The translations under genes and the position numbers were made by a program. A DNA stretch of 64,000 nt from Tamlana sp. 2_MG-2023 (GTDB lineage Bacteria > Bacteroidota > Bacteroidia > Flavobacteriales > Flavobacteriaceae), in assembly GCF_030548465.1 (NCBI RefSeq), contig NZ_JAUOSF010000006.1, positions 124,001 through 188,000 on the forward strand. The letters are read 5' to 3'. The notes under the pieces are model-generated. The model was not told the DNA's origin. It did no database searches and worked only from the letters and a program-made list of their open reading frames with translations. Positions within the stretch are counted from its first letter, which is position 1. Every line of letters starts with the position of its first letter. Positions 8,749 through 17,591 of the stretch are shown piece by piece.

Positions 8749-9828
8749 TTATCCGTATTGCTCTCCAAAAGTGTTTTTTACATTTTGAAGTACTTTTTTA
8801 ATATCTTGTTCTTTTGACTTAGGAAAGATAAGTAAAACTTCCTCTTTATCAACAATAATATAATCGTTCAAGCCGTCTACAACTACGATTTTATCTTTTT
8901 TAGTACGAATCATGTTCCCCGAAGCGTCTTCTGGCAACACTCTAGCATTCACAACAGCATTACCGTTCTCGGTTTTATCTAGCTTGTCGTATAAGCTTCC
9001 CCAGGTTCCTAAATCGTTCCAATCGAATTCTGCAGCGATAACAAAAACGTTTTTAGACTTTTCCATGATGGCATAATCGACGGAAATATTTTCTGCCTTC
9101 GGATAATTTTCTGAAATAAAATCTGCTTCAGCATCTGTATTATATACTGTTAATCCTTTTTCAAATAATTCGAATAATCCCGGTTGGTTTTTCTTAAAAG
9201 TGTCAACCACTGTTTGCACACTCCACATAAAGATCCCAGCATTCCACAAGAAATTTCCTTGCGCAATGAAATCTTTGGCGGTTTCATAATCTGGCTTTTC
9301 TCTAAACTGGTTTACAGATTTTATCGCTTCCGCGGAAGACTTATCGTATTCAATATAACCATATCCTGTATTAGGGAAAGTTGGCTGAATACCTAAGGTC
9401 ATTAGCGCATCATTTTCTGAACAATATTCAAATGCTTGCTCTACATTTTTAGAAAAAGTGTTTTCATCTTCAATCCAATGGTCACTAGGTGCCACAATCA
9501 TGACAGCATCTGGATTTTCCTTTTGAATTTTTAAAGAAGCATATAAGATACAAGGTGCCGTATTACGCATGGCAGGTTCTAAAACGACTTGACGTTGGGT
9601 TACCTCAGGAAGTTGCTCTAAAACCAAATCGTTATAACGCTCATTAGTTAAAATAAAAATATTTTCTTTCGGAATAAGCTTTGCTAACCTGTGAAATGTT
9701 TTCTGAATCAGGGTATCACCTGTGCCTAACATATCATGAAATTGTTTTGGAAATTCCTCAGTACTCACAGGCCAAAATCGAGATCCTACCCCTCCGGCCA
9801 TTAAAATGGCATAATAATTCTTATTCAT
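8749..9828 (-). CDS. manC: Mannose-1-phosphate guanylyltransferase
   Basis: This enzyme makes GDP-mannose from mannose-1-phosphate and GTP in the cytosol. The N-terminal signature AGGVGSRFWPVSTEEFPKQF (11-30) is the nucleotidyltransferase motif, with FREKPD and NWNAGIF-type family segments (here GNFLWNAGIFMWS) further on and WNDLGTWGSLYD near residue 266. At 359 residues it is the short form without the fused phosphomannose isomerase domain. It lies five bases after the sprT-like gene. GDP-mannose would feed the glycosyltransferases found elsewhere in the window, an inference from pathway logic only. Confidence 0.92.
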   Translation of the reverse strand: MNKNYYAILMAGGVGSRFWPVSTEEFPKQFHDMLGTGDTLIQKTFHRLAKLIPKENIFILTNERYNDLVLEQLPEVTQRQVVLEPAMRNTAPCILYASLKIQKENPDAVMIVAPSDHWIEDENTFSKNVEQAFEYCSENDALMTLGIQPTFPNTGYGYIEYDKSSAEAIKSVNQFREKPDYETAKDFIAQGNFLWNAGIFMWSVQTVVDTFKKNQPGLFELFEKGLTVYNTDAEADFISENYPKAENISVDYAIMEKSKNVFVIAAEFDWNDLGTWGSLYDKLDKTENGNAVVNARVLPEDASGNMIRTKKDKIVVVDGLNDYIIVDKEEVLLIFPKSKEQDIKKVLQNVKNTFGEQYG

Positions 9829-9833
9829 AGTTT

Positions 9834-10433
9834 TTATTTTATCAGTTCGACTTCTGCATTGGGGTTAAACAAATACATACGACCTGTTTTTACCTCCATG
9901 CACTCGTATCGTTTTACGCGCTTGGTACCCATTTGAAATATTTTACCGTTATAAATCTTAAAAACACTTCCTTGTGGGACTTCAAAAATATAGGTTTTAT
10001 CGTTAGGTTCATCATATTGTTTTAAAGCCAACGATAAATTGGCATCCGTATCACTACTTGCTTTCGGGTTTCTAAAATGTTTTGCCAATAAAGGAAGTAA
10101 CTCCATAGGGAAGATTTCAGGATTTAAAAATGGTAACATTAAATGCTGAAACGTATATTTCCACTCTTTTCCGTGTGGTTTTATAGTCTTTCCGTAAGTT
10201 TTAAATGCTTCTAAATGTGCAACTTCATGAATCAAAGTTATTAAAAAGCGATAGGAATTCAAATTGGAGTTAATGGTTATTTCATGCTTCCCATTTGGCA
10301 AGCGTCTATAATCTCCGTGACGCGTTTTACGTTCCTTCTTTATTTTAACAACCAAATTCTCGTGTTGTAAAAGCTCTGAAATTGACGATAGAGCATTTGG
10401 TGGAATATATTTTTGAAGTAGGTTCTGCATCAT
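9834..10433 (-). CDS. SprT-like zinc metallopeptidase-domain protein
   Basis: A 199-residue cytosolic protein. HEVAH (residues 69-73) is an HEXXH zinc site, and PHGKEW, with a further His, follows near residue 87, as in the SprT/Spartan-like domain. The C-terminal part has no recognised catalytic motif and contains a YECMEVKTGRMY segment that resembles the small C-terminal domain seen in flavobacterial homologues. Substrate is unknown; eukaryotic Spartan proteins cut DNA-protein crosslinks, but this is not evidence for the same job here. The start could be either of two consecutive ATG codons. Confidence 0.75.
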   Translation of the reverse strand: MMQNLLQKYIPPNALSSISELLQHENLVVKIKKERKTRHGDYRRLPNGKHEITINSNLNSYRFLITLIHEVAHLEAFKTYGKTIKPHGKEWKYTFQHLMLPFLNPEIFPMELLPLLAKHFRNPKASSDTDANLSLALKQYDEPNDKTYIFEVPQGSVFKIYNGKIFQMGTKRVKRYECMEVKTGRMYLFNPNAEVELIK

Positions 10434-10493
10434 AACAAAAATAACAGAATTCTTTTGAAGTCCTTTTTAAATCTGAAGAGATATTGACAAATA

Positions 10494-11144
10494 TCAAGCT
10501 GTTTCGTTATTAATAAGCCCTAATAAATCACTCATTTTAGAAAAAGTTTTAGTGGACAAAACTTCTAATTCGTTTTTATAATCGTGTTCTGTATAGCCGT
10601 AAACATCAAAGCCACCGTTTTTCGCACCTAATACGCCTGAAACACTATCTTCTATAACTAGGCATTCACTAGCCTTAAACCCCATAGTTTTTGCAGCCCA
10701 CAGATAAACATCTGGTTCTGGCTTCCATTTTTGAATGGTATAACAACTAAAAATCTTCCCTTCAAAAGAAGGCAATAAGCCCGTGACTTCAAGATTTAAC
10801 CTAATTTTATTTTCTGGTCCACTAGACGCCACACAAAATGGGATTTTCAAGTTCTTAATAACCTCTTTAATCCCTTTAATAGGCTGTATATTTTCTTTGA
10901 AAGCTTTAAAGGTATTGACTCTGTATTCTGACTCGAAATCTTCAGGCAATAACTTATTTATTCGATTGGAAATTAAATTAAGGCAATGGTTAAAAGATTT
11001 CCCTTTGAGATCTATAATAGATTGGGATTTATCCATATTAGCACCTAATAAATTAGCCATTTCAACTAGAGTACCGATAGCAATAGTCTCACTATCAATT
11101 AATACACCGTCACAATCAAAAATAATACATTTATATTTACTCAT
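10494..11144 (-). CDS. HAD-superfamily phosphatase (beta-phosphoglucomutase-like subclass)
   Basis: A 216-residue HAD hydrolase. Motif I is FDCDGVLIDSE with Asp10 (nucleophile) and Asp12 (acid/base), motif II is CVASSG, motif III includes the KPEPD lysine, and motif IV is VIEDSVSG. An alpha-helical cap follows motif I, as in the beta-PGM/GS1 group. It likely dephosphorylates a small phosphometabolite; substrate cannot be assigned. It starts three bases after the SDR gene ends, as the last member of an M28-SDR-HAD unit. Confidence 0.85.
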   Translation of the reverse strand: MSKYKCIIFDCDGVLIDSETIAIGTLVEMANLLGANMDKSQSIIDLKGKSFNHCLNLISNRINKLLPEDFESEYRVNTFKAFKENIQPIKGIKEVIKNLKIPFCVASSGPENKIRLNLEVTGLLPSFEGKIFSCYTIQKWKPEPDVYLWAAKTMGFKASECLVIEDSVSGVLGAKNGGFDVYGYTEHDYKNELEVLSTKTFSKMSDLLGLINNETA

Positions 11145-11147
11145 AAA

Positions 11148-11831
11148 TTAGGGTGTTGAATTGGAAACCTGTAACATTTTACCGTTATAATATTTGTTTC
11201 CGTTAAGAGAAAAATCAAAAATATATTCCGCCATTTCTAAGGCACTTGTTGGAGCTTGATAACCAGGAAATGCTTCTTCCAGCATTTCGGTTTGTACAGC
11301 ACCCAAAGCCAAAACATTAAATGAAACACCTGATTCTTTATATTCTTCGGCTAATAACTCTGTTAAGGTAATTACAGCGGCTTTACTAGAACTATAAGCT
11401 GCCAACCCAGGAAACTTCATAGAACCTTGCACGCCACCCATAGAACTAATGGTTACCACATGACTTTTGGCGTTCATAAAGGGTAAAACGATGCGTGTTA
11501 ATTCGGCAACACCATAAACATTGGTTTTATACACGCTTTCAAAATCAGCCATTGATAACTCTGAAAAGGGCTTGTTAACTAAAGCACCCGCATTATTAAT
11601 CAATACATCTACTTGCTTCCAGTTTTCATTAATGAAGTCTTCAACTTTTTTATAAGCATCGCCATCAGATAAATCGAATGAGAAGGCGGTTACATTTTTA
11701 AGATTTAAGTCGAAAATGGGCTTTTCATTCCGCGAAAGCGCTAACACTTGATGCCCAGCCTTAGAGAACAACTTGACCAATTCAAAACCAATGCCGCGAC
11801 TTGTTCCTGTAATTATAATATTTTTACTCAT
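11148..11831 (-). CDS. Short-chain dehydrogenase/reductase
   Basis: A 227-residue classical SDR, NAD(P)-dependent. GTSRGIGFELV (residues 9-19) is the cofactor-binding TGxxxGIG variant, NNAG is at 79-82, the catalytic Ser lies in ISSMGG near 130, and Tyr146-x-x-x-Lys150 completes the active site. The ATG at 11831 (MSKNIIITG) is chosen because an upstream in-frame ATG would put nine extra residues inside the peptidase gene. With this start the overlap with the peptidase gene is eight bases. Substrate unknown. Confidence 0.88.
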   Translation of the reverse strand: MSKNIIITGTSRGIGFELVKLFSKAGHQVLALSRNEKPIFDLNLKNVTAFSFDLSDGDAYKKVEDFINENWKQVDVLINNAGALVNKPFSELSMADFESVYKTNVYGVAELTRIVLPFMNAKSHVVTISSMGGVQGSMKFPGLAAYSSSKAAVITLTELLAEEYKESGVSFNVLALGAVQTEMLEEAFPGYQAPTSALEMAEYIFDFSLNGNKYYNGKMLQVSNSTP

Positions 11832-12771
11832 GTAGTTTAATTTCTTTAGTTGGTGCATTTATCATACCCTCTAACGCAGGAATCATTTTATTAATAAAAT
11901 TTATCATATGCTGAAAATCCATGAATTCAACTTCATCATCTACATGATGATAATATTCAAAATTGGTAAAATCGAAAGTCGAAATGGCTTGCGCAGGCAC
12001 TTTAAAGGCCTTATAAAACGGATAATTATCTGATCGCTTAAAAAGCCCGTAAGCTTTGGCTTGAGCTAAAAAGCCAATCAGTTCTTCTTTAGCGTAACTG
12101 TTTAGTTTCTCGGCCATATTAGATTCTTTATACCCCGTGACATAGGCCATGATTTCACCTTCAGCCCTTGGCACCCCAATCATTTCAAAATTGATCATGG
12201 TATACAAATCAATTTTCATTTCCTTTAACCGTTTTGCCAAATGCTCTGACCCTTTTAAGCCCATTTCTTCAGCATCGTAAAGTGTGAATAAAATACTGCG
12301 CTTATTAGATTTTGCCTTGGCAAAATGTTTGGCCCATTCCATGACAGCAACTGTTCCTGAGGCATCATCATTAGCCCCATTGGCAACTGTGTCGCCGTTT
12401 ACTTCTTTTGCAGAACCAATATGGTCGTAATGCCCACCAAGTACCACAAATTCATTTTTCAATTTAGGATCATGACCTTCAATATACCCTACGATGTTGT
12501 AACCAACAAGGTCTTGAATATTAAAACTATCTCTATAAGTTTCAAAAAATGGTTTTATGTTGTTACTTTTAAAAAAGGTCTCGATATAAACGGCTGCTTT
12601 TTCTAAACCTTCGGTTCCTGTTTTTCGTCCTTCCAAAGCATCAGAAGCTAGGTAATTCATGCTTTTTTCAACACTTTCTTTTAAAATAGACTGTTCTGAT
12701 TGCTTCTGCACTTCCTGAGCACCAGAATTTAAAATAGGTAGTAAAAAGAATAAATAGTATATGTTTTTCAT
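11824..12771 (-). CDS. M28-family zinc peptidase, exported
   Basis: A 315-residue metallopeptidase of the M28 (aminopeptidase) family. A signal peptide covers about residues 1-18 (MKNIYYLFFLLPILNSGA). Zinc-binding motifs are LGGHYDHIG, GANDDASGT and YDAEEMGLKGS, the last with the catalytic Glu pair; a C-terminal EYYHHVDDE gives the final His. It probably trims peptides in the periplasm for nutrition. First gene of an M28-SDR-HAD unit that overlaps the SDR gene by eight bases. A terminator upstream separates it from pdhC. Confidence 0.9.
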   Translation of the reverse strand: MKNIYYLFFLLPILNSGAQEVQKQSEQSILKESVEKSMNYLASDALEGRKTGTEGLEKAAVYIETFFKSNNIKPFFETYRDSFNIQDLVGYNIVGYIEGHDPKLKNEFVVLGGHYDHIGSAKEVNGDTVANGANDDASGTVAVMEWAKHFAKAKSNKRSILFTLYDAEEMGLKGSEHLAKRLKEMKIDLYTMINFEMIGVPRAEGEIMAYVTGYKESNMAEKLNSYAKEELIGFLAQAKAYGLFKRSDNYPFYKAFKVPAQAISTFDFTNFEYYHHVDDEVEFMDFQHMINFINKMIPALEGMINAPTKEIKLHE

Positions 12772-12782
12772 AGTTTAAAGAT

Positions 12783-12819
12783 AAAAAAAACCTGTTTCAA
12801 AAAAGATGAAACAGGTTTT
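12783..12819 (-). terminator. Terminator after the pyruvate dehydrogenase genes
   Basis: CCTGTTTCA (12791-12799) pairs with TGAAACAGG (12807-12815) around a seven-base loop. A run of A on the left becomes a T-tract on the minus strand, just downstream of the E2 gene; the right T-run makes it potentially bidirectional. Confidence 0.88.
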
Positions 12820-12860
12820 AAAATTATTGAGACTTCCTTCAATAGAGGAAGAAAAATTAA

Positions 12861-14513
12861 TTACACTAACATCGTTACTGGATTTTCGATAAATCCTTTT
12901 AATGTTTGTAAGAACTGTGCTCCAGTTGCACCATCAATCGTTCTGTGGTCACAAGCTAAAGATAATTTCATGGTGTGTCCAACTACAATCTTACCATCTT
13001 TTACTACTGGTTTTTCAACAATATTACCAACAGAAAGAATTGCTGAGTTAGGTTGGTTGATAATTGATGTAAATGTATCAATACCAAACATACCTAAGTT
13101 AGAAACTGTAAACGTACTACCCTGCATATCGTCTGGAGTCAGTTTTTTGTTTCTCGCTTTTCCTGCTAGTTCTTTAACAGCTGCACCAATTTGAGGTAAA
13201 GTTTGCTCGTTTGCGAACTTAACAACAGGAACAACTAAACCATCAGGTACAGCTACTGCAACCCCAACATGCACGTGGTTATTTAAACGCATTTTATCTG
13301 CGAACCATTGTGAATTTACTTGAGGATGTTGTTTTAATGCTAAAGCACAAGCTTTAACAACCATATCATTATAAGATATTTTAGTATCTGGAATTGAGTT
13401 GAATTGTGCACGGAATGCCATAGCATTTTCCATGTCAAACTCTACATTTAAGTAATAGTGAGGCGCAGAGAATTTAGAATTCGTTAGTGCCTTAGCAATC
13501 GCTTTACGCATTTGCGAGTTATCAACTTCATCATAATCTTCTTGACCAGCAGGAACAAATTTACCAGCTGAAGCTGCAGAAGCTGCAGGTTCATAATTCT
13601 CGATATCGCGTTTAACGATACGACCATTTTCACCAGAACCTTGAACTTTAGTCAAGTTAATCCCTTTGTCTTCTGCTAATTTCTTAGCTAATGGCGACAC
13701 ATACACACGTCCGTTTTCTGTAACAGGCGTTGGTGCAGGTGCTGCTGCTTTTTTAGGAGCTGAAGCCGTTTTTGCAGCCGGTGCTGATTTAGACGCTTCT
13801 TTTTTAGGAGCAGCTGCTTTCGGAGCTTCTTCCTTAGCTGGTGCTGAACCGGCAGAAAAATTATCTGCAACTCCAGAAACATCAGTTCCTGCAGGGCCTA
13901 TAATGGCTAATAAAGAATCTACTTTTGCAGACTCGCCTTCTTTTAATCCTATTTCTAATAAAGTACCAGACTGGAATGATTCAAATTCCATAGTTGCTTT
14001 ATCTGTTTCGATTTCAGCTAAAATATCACCTTCCTCTACAGAATCACCAACTTTTTTCAACCAAGTGGCTACGGTACCTTCTTCCATGGTATCACTTAAA
14101 CGCGGCATAGTGACCACGATAACACCTTCTGGTAATTCAGCAGCAGCTGGAGCAGCCTCTTCAGCAGGAGCTTCTTCAGTTTCAGTTGAAGCAGCTTCCG
14201 CTGTTTCTTCTTTAGCTTCTTCAGCAGCTGGAGCTTCGCTTCCACCTCCGTTTAATATTTCAGAAATATCTTCACCTTCATCACCAATAATAGCTAAAAG
14301 CTCATCTACTTTTGTAGTTTCACCTTCTTGAACACCAATATGAAGTAAGGTTCCTTCGTTAAAAGACTCAAATTCCATAGTTGCCTTATCGGTTTCGATT
14401 TCAGCTAGAATATCACCTTCTTCAATTTTGTCTCCTACTTTTTTTAACCAAGCCGCTACCGTACCCTCTTCCATGGTATCGCTTAAACGCGGCATATTTA
14501 CTACTATTGCCAT
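12861..14513 (-). CDS. Dihydrolipoamide acetyltransferase, pyruvate dehydrogenase E2
   Basis: The 550-residue core of the pyruvate dehydrogenase complex, transferring acetyl groups to CoA. Two lipoyl domains (about 1-80 and 133-210) each carry ETDKATMEFESF with lipoylated Lys43 and Lys172. Ala/Pro/Lys/Glu-rich linkers follow each. The peripheral-subunit-binding domain spans roughly 271-307 (VSPLAKKLAEDKGI). The catalytic domain ends with HRTIDG, His523 and Asp527. The two lipoyl domains are nearly identical over 50 residues, suggesting recent duplication or conversion. It lies three bases after E1-alpha; E1-beta and E3 are not in this window. Confidence 0.95.
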   Translation of the reverse strand: MAIVVNMPRLSDTMEEGTVAAWLKKVGDKIEEGDILAEIETDKATMEFESFNEGTLLHIGVQEGETTKVDELLAIIGDEGEDISEILNGGGSEAPAAEEAKEETAEAASTETEEAPAEEAAPAAAELPEGVIVVTMPRLSDTMEEGTVATWLKKVGDSVEEGDILAEIETDKATMEFESFQSGTLLEIGLKEGESAKVDSLLAIIGPAGTDVSGVADNFSAGSAPAKEEAPKAAAPKKEASKSAPAAKTASAPKKAAAPAPTPVTENGRVYVSPLAKKLAEDKGINLTKVQGSGENGRIVKRDIENYEPAASAASAGKFVPAGQEDYDEVDNSQMRKAIAKALTNSKFSAPHYYLNVEFDMENAMAFRAQFNSIPDTKISYNDMVVKACALALKQHPQVNSQWFADKMRLNNHVHVGVAVAVPDGLVVPVVKFANEQTLPQIGAAVKELAGKARNKKLTPDDMQGSTFTVSNLGMFGIDTFTSIINQPNSAILSVGNIVEKPVVKDGKIVVGHTMKLSLACDHRTIDGATGAQFLQTLKGFIENPVTMLV

Positions 14514-14516
14514 AGT

Positions 14517-15515
14517 CTATATTTTATGTTGAATGAATGGATAATCTTCTTGTTCGTAAACCATATCGTAAAGCTGTTGCTTTTCTGGGTATGGAGACTC
14601 GTCTGCAAACTTCTCACATTCTAAAACGCGTTCTTTAACACGTTTATCAATTTCTTTAATATCATCTTCCGTTGCGTATTTCTTTTCAAGAATAACATCT
14701 TTCACTTGCGTGATTGGGTCAATTTTCTTGTATTCTGCAACTTCGTCTTTCGTTCTATAATGTTGAGCATCACTCATGGAGTGTCCTCTATAACGGTACG
14801 TTTTTAATTCTAAGAAAGTTGGTCCATCTCCACGACGTCCTCTTTGGATAGCTTCATCAAAAGCTTCAGCAACTTTAATTGGGTTCATACCATCTACAGG
14901 TGCACAAGGCATATCGTATCCTAAACCTAACTTCCAAATATCGGTATGGTTTGCTGTACGTTCTACTGAAGTTCCCATCGCGTATCCGTTATTCTCACAA
15001 ACAAACACAACAGGTAGTTTCCATAACATGGCCAAGTTAAAAGCCTCATGAAGCGACCCTTGTCTTGCAGCACCGTCACCGAAACAACATAATGTAACCG
15101 CATCACTACCGTGATACTTATCTCCAAAAGCGATACCAGCACCTAAAGGAATTTGTCCCCCTACAATACCGTGACCACCATAAAATCTAAATTCTTTAGA
15201 AAAGATATGCATAGAACCACCCATTCCTTTAGATGTTCCTGTAACTTTTCCGTATAATTCTGCCATAACACGTTTAGGATCTACCCCCATACCAATTGGT
15301 TGCACGTGATTACGGTAAGCGGTAATCATTTTATCCTTACTTAAGTCCATAGCGTGTAAAGCTCCAGCTAACACAGCTTCTTGACCATTATATAAGTGAA
15401 GAAATCCTCTTACTTTCTGTTGAATGTATACTGCAGCTAGTTTGTCTTCAAACTTTCTCCAGAACAACATGTCTTCGTACCATTTGAGGTAAACCTCTTT
15501 TGTGATTTTTTGCAT
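14517..15515 (-). CDS. pdhA: Pyruvate dehydrogenase E1 component, alpha subunit
   Basis: A 332-residue thiamine-diphosphate subunit that decarboxylates pyruvate with E1-beta. The GHGIVGGQIPLGAGIAFG segment and the ThDP/Mg motif GDGAARQG ... ENN (about residues 147-177) are intact. The regulatory loop region YRYRGHSMSDAQHYR, in which eukaryotic E1 is phosphorylated, is also conserved. It is the first gene of a two-gene unit with E2. A strong promoter with both -33 TTG and -7 TACTTTTG lies at 15548-15576. Confidence 0.95.
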   Translation of the reverse strand: MQKITKEVYLKWYEDMLFWRKFEDKLAAVYIQQKVRGFLHLYNGQEAVLAGALHAMDLSKDKMITAYRNHVQPIGMGVDPKRVMAELYGKVTGTSKGMGGSMHIFSKEFRFYGGHGIVGGQIPLGAGIAFGDKYHGSDAVTLCCFGDGAARQGSLHEAFNLAMLWKLPVVFVCENNGYAMGTSVERTANHTDIWKLGLGYDMPCAPVDGMNPIKVAEAFDEAIQRGRRGDGPTFLELKTYRYRGHSMSDAQHYRTKDEVAEYKKIDPITQVKDVILEKKYATEDDIKEIDKRVKERVLECEKFADESPYPEKQQLYDMVYEQEDYPFIQHKI

Positions 15516-15547
15516 GGAATAATTTTATGATAATTTATAAGCGACTA

Positions 15548-15576
15548 CAAAAGTAACACATTGTGCTGTAATGCAA
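15548..15576 (-). promoter_or_regulatory. Promoter of pdhA
   Basis: Minus strand: TTG (15574-15576), 18 bases, then TACTTTTG (15548-15555). This matches the Bacteroidota primary sigma consensus TTG-N17-23-TAnnTTTG exactly and is 33 bases upstream of the ATG. Confidence 0.75.
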
Positions 15577-15718
15577 AAACGCAATTTCACTAAAGTGTGA
15601 AAAAAATTGAAATATATAGCCATAATTCGCTCCTTTGATTATTTGATAATTTTTTGACTGTATTATCTCTTTATTTTAAATTTGAGAGTGATTTCACGCC
15701 CAGAAAGCGCTCAAATAG

Positions 15719-16204
15719 TTAAAAAAGAACAGATTTATCAAACACAAATGGCAGTAAGTCTGACACTGAATTAGACTTTGCAACAGCGCCTATCTTCCCC
15801 ATAAAGTATATCGCAATAGGGGCGTGTTGTTTAATTTCATATTCAACCATTGCTTGCCTACAAGCGCCGCAAGGCGGAATGGGTTCTTTCGTCGGATTGT
15901 CTTTCGCGGTTGCCGTAATAGCCATATATAGCACTTTAGCATTTGGGTATTGGGAGCCCGCATAATAAATAGCCGTACGTTCAGCGCAAAGCCCAGAAGG
16001 ATATGAAGCATTCTCTTGGTTGTTTCCTGTAATAATCTCACCATTATCAAGCAATAGCGCTGCTCCGACTTGAAAGTTAGAATATGGTGCATAAGCGCGA
16101 CTTCTAGCCTTTATAGCTTTTCCCATTAAACCAGCAATATCACGAGGCAATTCTTCTAGGTTATCAAAAACGAATAACTTCGATTCTATTTTTACTTCTT
16201 TCAT
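15719..16204 (-). CDS. cdd: Cytidine deaminase
   Basis: A 161-residue zinc enzyme of pyrimidine salvage that turns cytidine and deoxycytidine into uridine forms. Cys73 and catalytic Glu75 lie in SGLCAERTA, and Cys112 and Cys115 in PPCGACRQAM, giving the three-Cys zinc site of the small tetrameric class. It is a single-gene unit between the porV terminator and the pdhA promoter region. Confidence 0.93.
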   Translation of the reverse strand: MKEVKIESKLFVFDNLEELPRDIAGLMGKAIKARSRAYAPYSNFQVGAALLLDNGEIITGNNQENASYPSGLCAERTAIYYAGSQYPNAKVLYMAITATAKDNPTKEPIPPCGACRQAMVEYEIKQHAPIAIYFMGKIGAVAKSNSVSDLLPFVFDKSVLF

Positions 16205-16264
16205 AAGACGGCAATTATTAAGTTACTCTCATTTTTTATGACAAGTTAGGAAACTCTTAGAAAC

Positions 16265-16295
16265 AAAAAAACTATTGCTTTCACAATAGTTTTTT
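16265..16295 (-). terminator. Terminator after porV
   Basis: AAAAAACTATTG (16266-16277) pairs with CAATAGTTTTTT (16284-16295) around CTTTCA. The left A-tract is a T-tract on the minus strand. It lies 24 bases past the porV stop and separates porV from cdd. Confidence 0.85.
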
Positions 16296-16318
16296 GATGA
16301 ATGAACCATAATTCATTT

Positions 16319-17557
16319 TTAGTATTCTGCATACGTTCCTGCTCCAATATTAAATGTTAAAGAGAAACGTAAAGTTCCTTCTAAAGGACTTTGTACTTGC
16401 GAAGTTGAGAATAAATACGACAAATCGATATTTACAACACTTGCCTTAAATCCAGCCCCTAAAGCCATGAATTGTCTAGCTCCTTTTTCTTCAGCTTCAT
16501 GAAAATATCCTGCTCTGAAAGCAAAAGCATCTTGATACGTATATTCTGCTCCTAATGCCCATGTAATCTCTTTCATTTCTTCTCTAAACCCTCCTGGCGC
16601 ATCACCAAATGACTGGAACATGCCTTGTAAAAAACCAACATCATCAGATTTACCTTTGTAAATGACATCTGCATTTTCTAAATCACCTAAAGTATCGACT
16701 CCTTCATCATATTGACCATTATTATTTACGTCATCATACAAGTACTCATCACCTAAAATTGGAGGTGTTGGCACTAATAATTTTGTAAACTCTGTAGTAA
16801 CTGCGATTTTATTATAATCATCAAAGATGAAATCAAATCCACCACCTAACCTCAAGTTAGTTGGTTGAAAGTTTTCTTGACCACCTTCATCGTATTTAAA
16901 TTTCGGACCAATATTTTGAATGGCAAATCCACCACGCCATCTACCATTGAAATCAGCGTAAGCCACTTCTTCACTTTGGTAATATCCAGAAATATCAACT
17001 CCAAAAGTACTGGCAGGAGTTGTATCACTCGTACCATCATTTAACTTTAGATCTGAACGCAAATAACGCATAGCTACCCCCATTGCAAAACGATCATCTA
17101 AACGCAAGGAATAAGATGCATCTAAAGCAAACTCATTTGGACGTTGCGTATATGGTGTTGCAAATTCATTATCTGTAAACTCAATATCTCCTAATGAAAA
17201 ATATCTTAAACTCCCTGCAAAAGCACTACGTTCATCTATTCTATTATAATAAGTTAAGCTTCCTAAAAAAATATCATTTACTAACTTACCTAAATATGGT
17301 GTATAACTCACGCCAACACCAGATTTGGTTTCCGCGAAAGCGTATTTTGAAGTATTCCATTGCTGAGAAAAAGCATCTACAGAGGTTGCAACCCCCATAT
17401 CTCCCATACCTGCAGAACGGGCATCGGATGCAATTAGTAAAAATGGCATTCCTGTTGTAATCACTCTAGAGTCGTTATCGTTAGGTACGATAGTAGTTTG
17501 GGCCTCTAATTTAAAAATGAAAGCAAAAGCTATTAATAGCAATAATCTATTCTTCAT
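16319..17557 (-). CDS. porV: T9SS outer-membrane protein PorV (LptO)
   Basis: A 412-residue FadL-like outer-membrane beta-barrel of type IX secretion. In known systems PorV shuttles cargo with C-terminal sorting domains from the SprA translocon to the PorU sortase. A signal peptide (MKNRLLLLIAFAFIFKLEAQ) is followed by a SDARSAGMGDMGVAT segment diagnostic of PorV/PorQ-type barrels and many alternating hydrophobic strands to the terminal TFNIGAGTYAEY. ATG at 17557 is chosen because it gives the clean signal peptide; the ATG seven codons upstream adds MLTKPYF. It lies 34 bases after porU and ends at a strong terminator. Confidence 0.9.
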   Translation of the reverse strand: MKNRLLLLIAFAFIFKLEAQTTIVPNDNDSRVITTGMPFLLIASDARSAGMGDMGVATSVDAFSQQWNTSKYAFAETKSGVGVSYTPYLGKLVNDIFLGSLTYYNRIDERSAFAGSLRYFSLGDIEFTDNEFATPYTQRPNEFALDASYSLRLDDRFAMGVAMRYLRSDLKLNDGTSDTTPASTFGVDISGYYQSEEVAYADFNGRWRGGFAIQNIGPKFKYDEGGQENFQPTNLRLGGGFDFIFDDYNKIAVTTEFTKLLVPTPPILGDEYLYDDVNNNGQYDEGVDTLGDLENADVIYKGKSDDVGFLQGMFQSFGDAPGGFREEMKEITWALGAEYTYQDAFAFRAGYFHEAEEKGARQFMALGAGFKASVVNIDLSYLFSTSQVQSPLEGTLRFSLTFNIGAGTYAEY

Positions 17558-17591
17558 GAAATATGGTTTAGTTAGCAAATATAATTTTTTC

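Noticed and set aside
8303-8788. Antisense 161-codon open frame over the DUF389 gene
   Set aside because: It lies wholly over a clear DUF389 coding region and its product has no recognisable pattern.
10783-11151. 122-codon open frame opposite the HAD phosphatase gene
   Set aside because: The HAD gene has all four motifs; this is its shadow.
13666-14331. Antisense 221-codon open frame across the pyruvate dehydrogenase E2 gene
   Set aside because: It mirrors the Ala/Glu/Lys-rich lipoyl linkers and domains on the other strand. The sense gene is certain and the antisense protein is a low-complexity Ser/Ala string.
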